Assembly (NCBI GenBank): GCA_919901855.1 | Contig: CAKKQC010000006.1 | Coordinates: 306,874-370,873 of the forward strand | Reading direction: 5' to 3' | Source of the DNA: a bacterium | Lineage (GTDB): Bacteria > Oederibacteriota > CAKKQC01 | DNA length: 64,000 nucleotides | The notes under the pieces: generated by a model | Database searches by the model: none | The model's input: the letters and a program-made list of their open reading frames with translations, nothing else | Told to the model about the DNA's origin: nothing | Shown here: in pieces, positions 1-8,561 of the stretch | Position numbering within the stretch: the stretch's first letter is position 1 | Layout: every line of letters starts with the position of its first letter | Made by a program: the position numbers and the translations under genes

Positions 1-1
1 C

Positions 2-394
2 GAGGTCGAGCTAAAGGCGATCGTGGACAAGCGGATCGGCGGGATGATCCTGGCGTACAACGCGACGGTGGAGCCCGAGTTCGAGTACGACGCCGGGGAG
101 ATCGAGGCGGAGAACGTGAACGTCGAGCACAACCTCGGGCTCTCGGTCCAGGTGTCTCCCGGGTTCTCCTGCGGGGTCGAGGTCTTCGAGCACTCGGCCT
201 ACACCGACGGGAAGCCCCGGTTCGCGGCGCTGTTCGCGGGACCGGTCCTGCATGTGGCATCGGGGCGGTTCTGGCTCACGGCGACCACGCTGATCCAGCT
301 CCCCGCCCTGAAGCCGTCGGTGTCCGGTCAGCGGTTCGTGCTGGACGAGCACGAGAAGGTGAAGGCCCGGATCCTGGTCTCCCTGCCCTTGTGA
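2..394 (+). CDS. C-terminal part of an unknown, possibly barrel, protein
   Basis: The frame is open to the left edge, so the true start lies outside the window; 130 codons remain. The visible part alternates short acidic and hydrophobic stretches (for example EPEFEYDAGEIEAENVNVEH) and ends LVSLPL, which looks like beta-strands of an outer-membrane or periplasmic beta protein. I see no catalytic motif and do not recognise the family. Its stop overlaps the start of the cytochrome lipoprotein gene (GTGA at 391-394), so the two are translationally coupled and probably act together at the cell envelope. The barrel reading is a guess from strand pattern only. Confidence 0.55.
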   Translation, partial: EVELKAIVDKRIGGMILAYNATVEPEFEYDAGEIEAENVNVEHNLGLSVQVSPGFSCGVEVFEHSAYTDGKPRFAALFAGPVLHVASGRFWLTATTLIQLPALKPSVSGQRFVLDEHEKVKARILVSLPL

Positions 395-726
395 GACGGG
401 CCGGCCCGGCGGGGCGGACGGTGGTCCTGCTCGCCCTGTCAGGCTGGCTCGCGGCCTGCGCCGGGAGCATTCCGCGTCCCGCCGCCGACCAGGCGGTACG
501 CGCGGCCGGGCGGTCGCCCGGGGTCACGTTGGAATCGTTGAGCCGCGGCAGGGCCCTCTACGTGGCGAAATGCTCGGGTTGTCATGCGCTCGAGGCGCCC
601 GCGGCCCATCCGGAGGCGTTCTGGGCGGAGCATGTGCCGGCTATGGCCGACCGGGCCAGGCTGTCGGGGGATGAACCCGCGCTCATTCTCAGGTACCTCG
701 AAGCCGTCCGGCCGCAGAGCCGGTAG
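391..726 (+). CDS. Small c-type cytochrome lipoprotein
   Basis: The product is 111 residues. An N-terminal hydrophobic segment ends in a lipobox-like LAAC (Cys about residue 23), so it is probably a lipid-anchored envelope protein. A single haem-attachment motif CSGCH follows at about residues 57-61, and a later Met in VPAM could be the distal ligand. This is the size of a minimal mono-haem cytochrome c. Translation probably starts at GTG 391, overlapping the previous stop. A role in electron transfer to or from the upstream envelope protein is inferred from coupling; there is no oxidase or reductase gene next to it to name a partner. Confidence 0.75.
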   Translation: MRRAGPAGRTVVLLALSGWLAACAGSIPRPAADQAVRAAGRSPGVTLESLSRGRALYVAKCSGCHALEAPAAHPEAFWAEHVPAMADRARLSGDEPALILRYLEAVRPQSR

Positions 727-748
727 GACGGGACCGGGGATTTTCGGG

Positions 749-769
749 TACCATGTCGCGTATGCGACA
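749..769 (+). promoter_or_regulatory. -10-like box and TGTCGC/GCGACA dyad before the GH35 gene
   Basis: TACCAT at 749-754 resembles a -10 element. It runs into a perfect 6-bp inverted repeat, TGTCGC (754-759), 4-base spacer, GCGACA (764-769). A dyad over the expected transcription start is where a repressor would bind. No repressor gene is adjacent, so the operator role is inference. Confidence 0.35.
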
Positions 770-784
770 AGAGCGGAACAACCC

Positions 785-2287
785 ATGAAGCGCTGGTCCG
801 AGATTCGTACCCACCACGGGATGGAGAAGCTGTTCGTGGACGGCGCCCCGTTCCTCGCGATCGGGATCCAGTACTGGTTCGACCGGTGCAACCGGATCAG
901 GGATTTCGACTACCTGTTCGCGCACACCGTGCGGATGGGGCTCAACACCGTCTTTTTCCCGATCCGCTGGGCGGCCATGGAGGCGGTCGAGGGGCGGTTC
1001 GACTTCAAGCCGCTCGACCACGCCCTGCGCCGGTGCCGCAGCCACGGGCTGCGGATGTCCCTGCTCTGGTTCGGGAGCAACCAGGGGTCGTTCAACCGGC
1101 CCGTGCCCGGCTGGGTCCGGGACGACCGGGCCCGGTTCCCGCGGGTCGTGGACGGGGAAGGCAAGGAAAGGGACACGTTGTGCCCGTCCAATCCCCGGCT
1201 GCTCGCCGCCGAGAAACGCGCGTTCGATGCCCTGCTCCGGCACATCGCCGCCGTGGACGGTAAGCGGCACACGATCATCCTCATGCAGATCGAGAACGAG
1301 CCGTGCCTCGCCATGCGCGAGACGCGCAAGGGCAGCTTCGAGGAACTTGACGAGTGGATCCTGCGGTGCCACTGCCCGGTCTGCGGCGCGATCCACGCGC
1401 GGTCGGGGGTCAGCGACTGGGAGTCCGGCGTCCGCGCGCTCGGCGGACACATCAACGCACTCCTCGCCGACCAAAAGCGCCTCTTCCCGGTGCCCGCGTA
1501 CACGAACTGGGCGCTGAGCCTGCCGTTCGCGCCGCGCCCGGGAAACGACGTCGAGCTCTACCGCCAGATCGCGCCGCGCCTCGACTTCGTGGCGCCGGAC
1601 TTCTACGGCATGACGCCCGGCGACCTGGCGTGGACGATGCGGACCTTCCGCCTGGCCGGGCACCTGCCCTTCATGGCGGAGGCGCCGACCGAGGTCGTGG
1701 GCGAGACCGACAAGGTTCTGTACCTCTGCGTCCTCGACCATGGCGCGCAAGGATACGATCCGTGGGCCATCGACCACTCGTTCGGGTGGCGCGCGTGCCG
1801 CGACCAGGCCTTCGAGAAGCCCCCGGTCAGCCGGGATGGGACGTGGTCCGACGTGGCCGTCAGGTACGGCCGGGCGGCGCGCTCGCTCACCTCCGCCATG
1901 CGCCAGATCGCGCACGCGACCGGGTCGGCCGAGATCCGGCACTATATCTCGCACGCGGCGCCTCAGCGGCTCGAGGACCGGCTTTGGGGGCTCTTCTGGA
2001 GGTGGGAGAACGGGCGGGATGGTAAGTGGGTGATCGTGCGCACCGGGCGTGACGATCTCACGATTACGGGGATGGACTGCGTCGTCTCGGCCTATCCCGT
2101 GGATCCCCGCCGCACGTTGACCGTCGAGGCGGGACGGTGGAAGGAGAACCGCTGGATCCGGTCAGGGACGGTCCCGGTCCGGACGCTGGAGGCCCGGCGC
2201 CGGCCCGATCCCATGCCCGTCCATGGGTTCGACCTCGCGGACGGCCGCGCCTTCCGGCTCAGGCTCGCGCGGTCCCAGGGCAGGTGA
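785..2287 (+). CDS. GH35-type beta-galactosidase-like enzyme
   Basis: The 500-residue product is a clan GH-A (beta/alpha)8 glycosidase. QIENEP at residues 168-173 supplies the acid/base Glu (E172), and FMAEAP at 296-301 supplies the likely nucleophile (E299). The N-terminal run GLNTVFFPIRW then RFDF matches the GH35 enzymes that carry a DUF5597-type tail; the family removes terminal beta-galactose from glycans. A CHCPVC cluster at 195-200 could bind a metal and is unusual here. I chose ATG 785 because similarity begins just after it, although the frame is open further upstream. No signal peptide is visible, so it may act in the cytoplasm. It overlaps the next glycosidase by GTGA. Confidence 0.72.
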   Translation: MKRWSEIRTHHGMEKLFVDGAPFLAIGIQYWFDRCNRIRDFDYLFAHTVRMGLNTVFFPIRWAAMEAVEGRFDFKPLDHALRRCRSHGLRMSLLWFGSNQGSFNRPVPGWVRDDRARFPRVVDGEGKERDTLCPSNPRLLAAEKRAFDALLRHIAAVDGKRHTIILMQIENEPCLAMRETRKGSFEELDEWILRCHCPVCGAIHARSGVSDWESGVRALGGHINALLADQKRLFPVPAYTNWALSLPFAPRPGNDVELYRQIAPRLDFVAPDFYGMTPGDLAWTMRTFRLAGHLPFMAEAPTEVVGETDKVLYLCVLDHGAQGYDPWAIDHSFGWRACRDQAFEKPPVSRDGTWSDVAVRYGRAARSLTSAMRQIAHATGSAEIRHYISHAAPQRLEDRLWGLFWRWENGRDGKWVIVRTGRDDLTITGMDCVVSAYPVDPRRTLTVEAGRWKENRWIRSGTVPVRTLEARRRPDPMPVHGFDLADGRAFRLRLARSQGR

Positions 2288-3774
2288 TCGGCCTCCTCGT
2301 CGCCGCCATAGTCGCCGCCTCCGAGCCCCTGGAAATCGTGATCGACTCCGCTCGCGTCCGCGCACCCGTGAACGTCCGCGGGCTCGGGATCAACCTCGAC
2401 TACCTCGTCGACGACGATTCCAATCGTCCAGTGGGGTCGCGCCCGCTGACCGCCGCGCTCGCGGAGATTGGCGTCCGGGTTCTCCGCTATCCCGGCGGCG
2501 ACAAGTCGGACTCGTACCTCTGGTCGGTGCCGCCCTACGACCGGGCGGTCCCCGCGCTCACGGTTGCGGGCGACTGGGACTGGCCGGCGATGGACCACAC
2601 GCTCCTGATGCCGGATCGCCGGACCTGGAAGACCCACCCCCTCGACTTCGACGCGTTCATGCGGGTCGCGCGCGCCGCGGGGGTGGAGGCGACGATCGTC
2701 GTCGCCGTCGACACGGGGTTCCAGGCTGCGGACGCCCACCACGAGGCGGTCCCCATGGACATGCTGATCCGCACGGCCGCGGAATGGGTCCGGTACGCCA
2801 AGGCCAGCGGGTTTCCCGTCCGGTGCTGGGAAGTCGGGAACGAGAGCTTCTTCCACGTGGGCGCACGGCGATACGCGGACACGCTCGTCGAGTTCGCGAA
2901 GGCGATGAAGGCCGCGGACCCGGACGCCCGGATCGGGGCCGTCGGAGTCTACGGGGAGGACGTTGGGCGTGAGGATGGGAAGGCGGGGTGCCAGGACCCC
3001 TGGAACCGGGTCGTCCTCGAGACCGCGGGGGAGTACCTGGACTACCTCATCGTCCACGACTACCCGAACTGGGGGTGGAAGTCCTACGCGGGCTACCTGG
3101 ACCGGGACCCCGACTTCACCCGCGGGATCCGGAAGACGCGGGACGCGATTCTGAAATGGGCCCCCGCGGTCCCGCGGACGGGGCCGTTGTCGAATCCGAC
3201 GACGGATTCGACACCCAGGAAGAGGATTCGGGTCGCGCTGACCGAGTACGGGGCGATCGACTACGAGAAGGGGAGCTGGGCGAACGTGAGCGATCTCGGG
3301 CACGCGCTCCTCCTGACGAACATGATCGGCCAGTACCTGGCGGAACCCGCCCTGGACTTCGCGACGATGTGGAATACCCGGTGGGCGAAGCTGGAAACGC
3401 CCGCCGCCGTCCATGACGCTCTAGCGCCGGACAACGCGCTGACGCCGACGGGGCTGGCGCTCGCGGTCTGGTCGAAGTGCCTGGGCGAAGAGATGCTCGA
3501 CGTCGTGGACGGCCGCCTGCTCAAGGTATTCGCCACCCGCACGCCGGCGACGGGCGTCCTGCGGATCGTGCTGATCAACAAGGCGGAGGCTGCGCGTCAG
3601 CTTCCCATCATCATCAAGGGCGCCGTCAGGGCGGCGGGTGAGCGGTGGGAGCTCTCAGGGACCGGGCCCGGCGACCTCCACCCCGCGTGGAGGAAGACCG
3701 GGCCCGTGTCGATCGAGGGCGGCCGGGTCCTCCTGGACCTGCCGCCGGTCTCGCTGACCGCGATCCTTCTCTAG
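2284..3774 (+). CDS. GH51-like alpha-L-arabinofuranosidase
   Basis: The start is GTG 2284, overlapping the previous stop. The 496-residue product opens with a short hydrophobic signal-like segment (VIGLLVAAIVAAS). GINLDYL, LRYPGGD and WEVGNE (acid/base E187) followed by ALTEYG (nucleophile E321) are the marks of clan GH-A arabinofuranosidases and relatives; an Ig-like C-terminal domain follows. The expected activity is release of arabinose side chains from arabinan or arabinoxylan. It is co-transcribed with the GH35-type gene, so the pair probably trims the same galactose/arabinose-decorated glycan. GH79 or GH39 relatives cannot be excluded without a search. Its last 4 bases overlap the convergent MFS gene. 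Confidence 0.7.
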   Translation: MIGLLVAAIVAASEPLEIVIDSARVRAPVNVRGLGINLDYLVDDDSNRPVGSRPLTAALAEIGVRVLRYPGGDKSDSYLWSVPPYDRAVPALTVAGDWDWPAMDHTLLMPDRRTWKTHPLDFDAFMRVARAAGVEATIVVAVDTGFQAADAHHEAVPMDMLIRTAAEWVRYAKASGFPVRCWEVGNESFFHVGARRYADTLVEFAKAMKAADPDARIGAVGVYGEDVGREDGKAGCQDPWNRVVLETAGEYLDYLIVHDYPNWGWKSYAGYLDRDPDFTRGIRKTRDAILKWAPAVPRTGPLSNPTTDSTPRKRIRVALTEYGAIDYEKGSWANVSDLGHALLLTNMIGQYLAEPALDFATMWNTRWAKLETPAAVHDALAPDNALTPTGLALAVWSKCLGEEMLDVVDGRLLKVFATRTPATGVLRIVLINKAEAARQLPIIIKGAVRAAGERWELSGTGPGDLHPAWRKTGPVSIEGGRVLLDLPPVSLTAILL

Positions 3775-5057
3775 CGCTTCCTCGCCGCGCTTCCGGTCGC
3801 GGCGGCGACCTCGGCCACCGAGGCCTCGCGGAACCAGACCCAGTGTGCGACGGCGCACAGGGACGTGATCAGCGTGGGCACGAGGAACACCCCGCGCCAG
3901 TCGATCGCGCCCCCGGGGGTGGCGTAGTTGAAGAGCCAGCCGAAGAAGTCCTGGGAGACGACGGCGCCGCCGGCGACGGTGTAGAAGTCCTGGACCTTGC
4001 CGCAGAAGAGCGAGCCGATGAACATGCCGAGTCCGTAGGTCGCGAACGTGATCAGGCCCTGCGCGGAGCCCCGGATGTCCTTGGGCGCGACGCGATCCAG
4101 ATACATGAACGCGACGATGAAGTAGAAGGCGAATCCGAACCCGTGGAGGCCCAGCGAGGCGATGATGAGCCAGAGCGGCTCCTGGAACACGAAGATCAGG
4201 TAGCGCAGGGGCCACGCGATCAGCCCGATCAGGAGGCACACGCGGATGCCGAGCACGGGGAGCAGGAGCGGCAGTCCGATCGCGAGGACTCCGATCTCGA
4301 AGCCCTGGGAGACCGTCTTCACCGCGGGGATGTGCGCCTCCGTGACCCCGGCGAACTTCAGGAACGGGGCCGAGAGCTGGTAGAAGAACTGGAACTCGGT
4401 CGTGGCGACCATGCACAGGAGCAGGAAGAACGCCATCTTCGGGTTCCGGAACATCTTGAGCGCCTCGAGGAAGGCGTACGGATTCCCGGTGGCCCGGCTC
4501 GGAGGGGTGTTAGGCAGGAGGAAGCAGAAGAGCCCGAGCGCGAGCGAGCACGCGGCGGCGAGGGCCAGCGAATCGATGTGGCCCGGGAGGTGCAGAAGGT
4601 CCGGGTGGACCCGCCACGCGGTCAGGGTCAGTCCCGCCACGATCCAGCCGATGGTGCCCATCGTCCGGATGATGGGGAAGTCCCGGTCGGAGTTCCGGAG
4701 GTGGATGAAGCAGATAGAGTTCGTGAATGCCATCGTGGGCGCGAACAGGATCGACCAGATGAGCATGTGAACCATCATCGGCGGGAAGGTCGTCTGGGCC
4801 GACATCAGCCAGAGGAAGACGGCGCCCAGCAGGTGCGCGATGCCGAGGAAGATCTGGGTCGGCATCCACCGGTCCACGAACTGGCCGCCGATCAGGGGCG
4901 CGATCATACAGCCGAGCGGCAGGGCGCCGTAGAGCCAGCCCACCTGCATCCCCGTGAACCCGAAATGCGCGACGTCCTGGGTCAGGATCGGGGTCCACGC
5001 TCCCCAGATCGCGTATTCGAGGAACATCATGATTCCCAACTGGATACTCACGAGCAT
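3771..5057 (-). CDS. MFS permease, nucleoside:H+ symporter type
   Basis: The 428-residue product has about 12 hydrophobic segments. The opening MLVSIQLGIMMFLEYAIWGA and the loop GGQFVDRWMPTQ are typical of the nucleoside/H+ symporter branch of the MFS (NupG/XapB relatives) common in uncultured bacteria. ATG 5057 is preceded on the minus strand by GGGAGGT at a 6-base distance, a good Shine-Dalgarno. A -10-like TACACT lies at 5092-5097 (minus). The substrate is not readable: members next to glycosidases may carry sugars rather than nucleosides. It ends tail-to-tail with the GH51-like gene and is divergent from the PLP enzyme. Confidence 0.75.
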   Translation of the reverse strand: MLVSIQLGIMMFLEYAIWGAWTPILTQDVAHFGFTGMQVGWLYGALPLGCMIAPLIGGQFVDRWMPTQIFLGIAHLLGAVFLWLMSAQTTFPPMMVHMLIWSILFAPTMAFTNSICFIHLRNSDRDFPIIRTMGTIGWIVAGLTLTAWRVHPDLLHLPGHIDSLALAAACSLALGLFCFLLPNTPPSRATGNPYAFLEALKMFRNPKMAFFLLLCMVATTEFQFFYQLSAPFLKFAGVTEAHIPAVKTVSQGFEIGVLAIGLPLLLPVLGIRVCLLIGLIAWPLRYLIFVFQEPLWLIIASLGLHGFGFAFYFIVAFMYLDRVAPKDIRGSAQGLITFATYGLGMFIGSLFCGKVQDFYTVAGGAVVSQDFFGWLFNYATPGGAIDWRGVFLVPTLITSLCAVAHWVWFREASVAEVAAATGSAARKR

Positions 5058-5127
5058 CGGTGCACCTCCCGAGGCGTTGTCGATCCCCGACAGTGTAACG
5101 CATTGGGCAGGGGGCCGGCTCTTTGCC

Positions 5128-5145
5128 TGTTACCATATAACGGCG
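5128..5145 (+). promoter_or_regulatory. Extended -10 element before the PLP enzyme
   Basis: TG-T-TACCAT at 5128-5136 fits the extended -10 pattern TGnTAnnnT and ends 9 bases before ATG 5146; an overlapping TATAAC (5136-5141) is also present. There is no Shine-Dalgarno between it and the start codon, so the transcript would be leaderless or nearly so. Confidence 0.5.
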
Positions 5146-6267
5146 ATGGAGATGAAAGCGGAAGATTACGCGGGTTACGGATTCGGCACGCGGGCGGTCC
5201 ACGCGGGGCGGAACCCCGACCTGTCCTCGGTGCCGATCACGATGGCGGTCACTGGCGAGTACGGCTACGCCCGGGACGGCAATCCCACGATCGACGCCAT
5301 GGAGGCCGCCGTCGCGAGCCTCGAGGGGGCGAGCCACGGGGTGGCCTTCGCCTGCGGCATGTCCGCGATCACGCAGACCTTCTATGCCCTGCTCAGGAGC
5401 GGAGACCGGGTCGTCTGCGACGCGTCGGTCTACGGCCTCACTAGGTCGTTCCTCGAAAAGGGGCTGGCGAAGTTCGGGGTGAGCTGCGATGTCGCGGACT
5501 TCAGGGACCCGGACGCGCTTTCGGCCGTGCTGTCGGACAGAGCCGGGCCCCCCGCGAAGCTCGTCTACTGCGAGCCGCTGTCGAACCCCGGCCTCCACGT
5601 CGTGGACCTCAAGTGGACGGCCCAGCTCGTGCACGCGGCGGGGGGGCGCCTGATCGTGGACTCCACGTTCCTGTCTCCCTCGCTACTCCGTCCGCTCGAG
5701 CTCGGCGCCGACTACGTCATCCACGCGGCGCCGAAGTACCTGTGCGGCCACGGGGACGCGCTCGGCGGAATCGTGCTCGCGGATTCGTTCGCGCTCGTGG
5801 AGCCGGTCATGGAGGAGCGGCACCTGACCGGGGGGCCGATCAGCCCGTTCAACGCGTGGCTCATCCTCCGCGGGCTCGTGACCATGCCGCTCCGGATGCG
5901 CCGCCACTGCGAGAACGCGATGCGGATAGCGGAATTCCTGGCAACCCACCCGGCCGTCACGGACGTCCGGTATCCGGGGCTGGCGTCCGACCCGGGTCAC
6001 GGGATCGCCAAGGCGCAGTGGGCGGGATTCGGCGGGCTCGCGGGGTTCACCCTCAAGGGGGGGAAGCCGGCGCTGGACGCCTTCCGGTCGTCGGTCAAGC
6101 TCTGCAAGCCCTGGTTCAGCCTCGGGGACTCCGAGACCCTGCTTCTGTGCCAGGATGCCGATCCTGCCCGGGGGGTTCCGGAGGGGCGGATCCGGGTCTC
6201 GGCCGGGCTCGAGGACCCGGAGGACATCATCGCGGACCTCGACGGAGCCTTGCGCCGGGCCCAATAG
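5146..6267 (+). CDS. PLP-dependent trans-sulfuration-family enzyme (Cys/Met metabolism)
   Basis: The 373-residue product belongs to the Cys/Met metabolism PLP family (methionine gamma-lyase, cystathionine beta/gamma-lyase, cystathionine gamma-synthase). GTRAVHAG near residue 14, EYGYARDGNPT near 38, FACGMSAI near 68 (phosphate grip) and the PLP lysine K197 in AAPKYLCGHGD are all visible. The usual SxTKY is AAPKY, a mild deviation. The upstream frame is open, but ATG 5146 follows the promoter and starts the conserved N-terminus. Which sulfur reaction it performs cannot be told. It is the first gene of a rightward stretch with transaldolase and a reductase, to which it has no evident metabolic link. 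Confidence 0.8.
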   Translation: MEMKAEDYAGYGFGTRAVHAGRNPDLSSVPITMAVTGEYGYARDGNPTIDAMEAAVASLEGASHGVAFACGMSAITQTFYALLRSGDRVVCDASVYGLTRSFLEKGLAKFGVSCDVADFRDPDALSAVLSDRAGPPAKLVYCEPLSNPGLHVVDLKWTAQLVHAAGGRLIVDSTFLSPSLLRPLELGADYVIHAAPKYLCGHGDALGGIVLADSFALVEPVMEERHLTGGPISPFNAWLILRGLVTMPLRMRRHCENAMRIAEFLATHPAVTDVRYPGLASDPGHGIAKAQWAGFGGLAGFTLKGGKPALDAFRSSVKLCKPWFSLGDSETLLLCQDADPARGVPEGRIRVSAGLEDPEDIIADLDGALRRAQ

Positions 6268-6291
6268 TCACGGTCCCCCTTGCGTTGGGGC

Positions 6292-6308
6292 TATGATGAA
6301 GGCGGAGG
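6292..6308 (+). promoter_or_regulatory. -10 element and Shine-Dalgarno that fix the transaldolase start
   Basis: TATGAT (6292-6297) fits a -10 box and would start RNA near 6304. GGAGG at 6304-6308 then lies 8 bases before ATG 6317. Two upstream ATGs (6293, 6296) fall inside the -10 box itself, so 6317 is the better start. Confidence 0.5.
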
Positions 6309-6316
6309 GTAAGACG

Positions 6317-7378
6317 ATGGCGAGAGACGGAATGGAAGAGCTGGCGCGGCTCGGGCAAAGCGTCTGGCTGGACAACATCAACCGGTCGCTCATCGCCTCG
6401 GGACGGCTTCGCGCGCTCGTGAGCCAGGGCCTCCGCGGCCTCACCTCCAATCCCTCCATCTTCGACGCGGCGGTCGCGTCCGGGAAGGATTACGATTCCC
6501 TGATCGCGTCGCTCAAGGGCAAGACCGCCTTCGAGGTCTACGATGCTCTCTCGATTCGGGACATCCGGGACGCCGCGGACGCGTTCTCCGCCGTGCACCG
6601 GTCGTCGAACGGGCTCGACGGCTACGTCAGCCTCGAGATCGATCCGCGGCTCGCGCGGGACACGTCGGGTACGGTGGCGGAGGGGCTTCGCCTCGTGGCC
6701 GCCGTGGGCCGGCCGAACCTGATGGTCAAGGTCCCCGCGACGGACGAGGGCTTCCCCGCGATCGAGCGGCTGATCGCGCAGGGGATCAACGTCAACGTCA
6801 CGCTCATCTTCTCGCTCGAGCAGTACGAGCGTTGCGCCCGCGCTTACCTCGACGGCGTCAAGAAGTGCTCGCGCGACCCGCGGAGCGTGCGGTCGGTCGC
6901 GAGCGTTTTCGTGAGCCGGATCGACACGGCCGCGGACCCGCTGCTGGCCGCGCACCCGGAGCTCAAGGGGACCGCCGCGATCGCGAACTCCGCCGTCATC
7001 TACGCCCGGTACCGGGAGCTGTTCTTCGGGACCGGGTGGGGCGAGCTCGCGCGGGGCACGAACCCCCAGCGCGTGCTCTGGGGGTCGACGGGGACCAAGG
7101 ACCCCGCGTACCCGGATACGAAGTACGTGGCCGGACTGGCGGCCAAGGACACGATCAACACGATTCCCGAGAAGACCCTCCAGGCATTCCTCGACCACGG
7201 CGTGGCGGTGGCGGCGCTCGGGCCGGATGCGACGGAGGCCAGGGCGGCGCTGGCGAAGATCGCGGCCGCCGGGGTGGACATCGACGCGATCACGGCCAAG
7301 CTCCTCGCGGACGGCGTCGCGGCATTCGTGAAATCCTTCGAGCACCTGCTCGCCACGATCGAGGCGAAGGCGCAGTAG
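6317..7378 (+). CDS. tal: Transaldolase
   Basis: The 353-residue cytoplasmic enzyme transfers dihydroxyacetone units between sugar phosphates in the non-oxidative pentose phosphate pathway. SVWLDNI (D19), GLTSNPSIF (N45) and LMVKVPATDEG with the Schiff-base lysine K138 are all present, followed by GINVNVTLIFSLEQY. The length fits the longer bacterial Tal class. It is followed 43 bases later by an independently promoted reductase gene. Pentoses from the arabinan/xylan enzymes in this window would be a natural source of its substrates. Confidence 0.92.
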   Translation: MARDGMEELARLGQSVWLDNINRSLIASGRLRALVSQGLRGLTSNPSIFDAAVASGKDYDSLIASLKGKTAFEVYDALSIRDIRDAADAFSAVHRSSNGLDGYVSLEIDPRLARDTSGTVAEGLRLVAAVGRPNLMVKVPATDEGFPAIERLIAQGINVNVTLIFSLEQYERCARAYLDGVKKCSRDPRSVRSVASVFVSRIDTAADPLLAAHPELKGTAAIANSAVIYARYRELFFGTGWGELARGTNPQRVLWGSTGTKDPAYPDTKYVAGLAAKDTINTIPEKTLQAFLDHGVAVAALGPDATEARAALAKIAAAGVDIDAITAKLLADGVAAFVKSFEHLLATIEAKAQ

Positions 7379-7386
7379 CCCGAAGG

Positions 7387-7421
7387 TTGACCCCGGCTCC
7401 CAGCCGGGGCATACTGGCCGC
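7387..7421 (+). promoter_or_regulatory. Sigma70-type promoter for a leaderless mRNA
   Basis: TTGACC (7387-7392), exactly 17 bases, CATACT (7410-7415), then 6 bases to ATG 7422. With normal -10 geometry the first transcribed base is the A of the ATG. This is the cleanest example in the window of a -35/-10 promoter placed so that the mRNA begins at its start codon. Confidence 0.8.
7391..7409. terminator. Perfect 8-bp stem with 3-base loop inside the promoter spacer
   Basis: CCCCGGCT, loop CCC, AGCCGGGG fills the whole space between the -35 and -10 of the AKR promoter and lies 12 bases after the transaldolase stop. It has no U-run, so it may be a terminator-like end for tal or an operator for the downstream promoter. 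Confidence 0.4.
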
Positions 7422-8480
7422 ATGGCAAAGAAGACCTCATCCGCGAAGACCCCCTCGTTCAAGGCCGACCGCTACGACGCCGTGCCGAAGGGCTGGTTCC
7501 GCCCGTGCGGCCGCTCCGGGCTCAAGCTCCCGGCGATCAGCCTCGGGTGCTGGCACAACTTCGGCGGGGCCGGCACCGGCGCCTCCGGCATCAAGGCGGA
7601 GAAGCCGTTCCACGACCACTGCCGCGCCATGCTCCGCACGGCCTTCGACCTCGGGATCACGCACTTCGACCTCGCGAACAACTACGGGCCTCCGGCGGGC
7701 GCGGCCGAGGAGCGCGTGGGGCGGATCCTCGCCGACGACTTCCGCGCGCACCGCAACGAGCTCGTGATCTCGTCCAAGGCGGGCTGGGGGATGTGGCCGG
7801 GCCCGTACGGCGACCTGGGATCGCGCAAGTACCTGATCGCGAGCCTCGACGAGTCGCTCAAGCGCCTGCGCGTCGACTACGTCGACATCTTCTACCACCA
7901 CCGGCCGGACCCCGACACGCCGATCGAGGAGACGATGTCCGCGCTGGACACCGCGATCCGGCAGGGCAAGGTCCTGTACGGCGGGATTTCGAGCTACAGC
8001 GGCGCCGAGACCCGGAAGGCGGTCGAGGCGTGCGAGAAGAACGGGTTCTTCAAACCGATCATTCACCAGCCCTCGTACAGCATGCTCGACCGGTGGATCG
8101 AGCCGGACCTCCTTCCCGTTACGGAAAAGCTCGGGCTGGGCGTGATCGCGTTCTGCCCGCTCGCGCAGGGCAAGCTCACGGGGAAGTACCTCAAGGGCAT
8201 CCCCAAGGATTCCCGCGCCGCGTCGGACTCGCCGTTCCTCGGCAAGGACTCGGTGACGGGAAAGGCCATGGAGCAGGTGCGCCGGCTCAACGAAGTCGCG
8301 GCCGCGCGCGGCCAGACGCTGGCGCAGATGGCGCTGGCCTGGGTCGTGCGGACGGGCGCCGCGACCTCCGCGCTCATCGGCGCCAGCCGGCCGGAGCAGA
8401 TCGTCGAGAACGTACAGGCGCTGAAGAACGTCAAGTTCAGCGCGGACGAGCTGAAGAAGATCGACGCGATCGTCAGGTAG
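7422..8480 (+). CDS. Aldo/keto reductase, YghZ (L-glyceraldehyde 3-phosphate reductase) type
   Basis: The product is 352 residues. The AKR tetrad is complete: D83 and Y88 in FDLANNYGPPAGAAEERVG, K119 in ISSKAG, and H160 in FYHHRPD. The PAGAAEERVG stretch and DTPIEETMSALD are typical of the YghZ/KvAB-beta-like branch, which reduces L-glyceraldehyde 3-phosphate or methylglyoxal using NADPH. IGASRPEQIVENVQAL near the C-terminus is the cofactor-binding end. The first 15 residues are a basic, Lys/Ser/Thr-rich extension that other members lack. It is expressed alone from its own leaderless promoter. The physiological substrate is inferred from the family. Confidence 0.85.
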   Translation: MAKKTSSAKTPSFKADRYDAVPKGWFRPCGRSGLKLPAISLGCWHNFGGAGTGASGIKAEKPFHDHCRAMLRTAFDLGITHFDLANNYGPPAGAAEERVGRILADDFRAHRNELVISSKAGWGMWPGPYGDLGSRKYLIASLDESLKRLRVDYVDIFYHHRPDPDTPIEETMSALDTAIRQGKVLYGGISSYSGAETRKAVEACEKNGFFKPIIHQPSYSMLDRWIEPDLLPVTEKLGLGVIAFCPLAQGKLTGKYLKGIPKDSRAASDSPFLGKDSVTGKAMEQVRRLNEVAAARGQTLAQMALAWVVRTGAATSALIGASRPEQIVENVQALKNVKFSADELKKIDAIVR

Positions 8481-8486
8481 AGTCCG

Positions 8487-8543
8487 TTGCCAAAGCGCAA
8501 CGTCCTCTGCGAGCAGCGGAATGATCATCTAACGAGGCCTCGT
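8487..8543. other. Intergenic dyads between the AKR and esterase genes
   Basis: GTTGC, 6 bases, GCAAC at 8487-8502 and the perfect palindrome ACGAGGCCTCGT at 8532-8543 lie in this 81-base gap. They could be a weak terminator and an operator for the esterase gene; no -10 box stands out. Confidence 0.3.
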
Positions 8544-8561
8544 GGCTCGTAGGGGGGACGC

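Noticed and set aside
3645..5444. A 599-codon rightward reading frame opposite the MFS gene
   Set aside because: Its translation is a run of Arg, Glu, Asp, Gly and Pro with no fold character; it is the antisense shadow of a gene with clear membrane helices.
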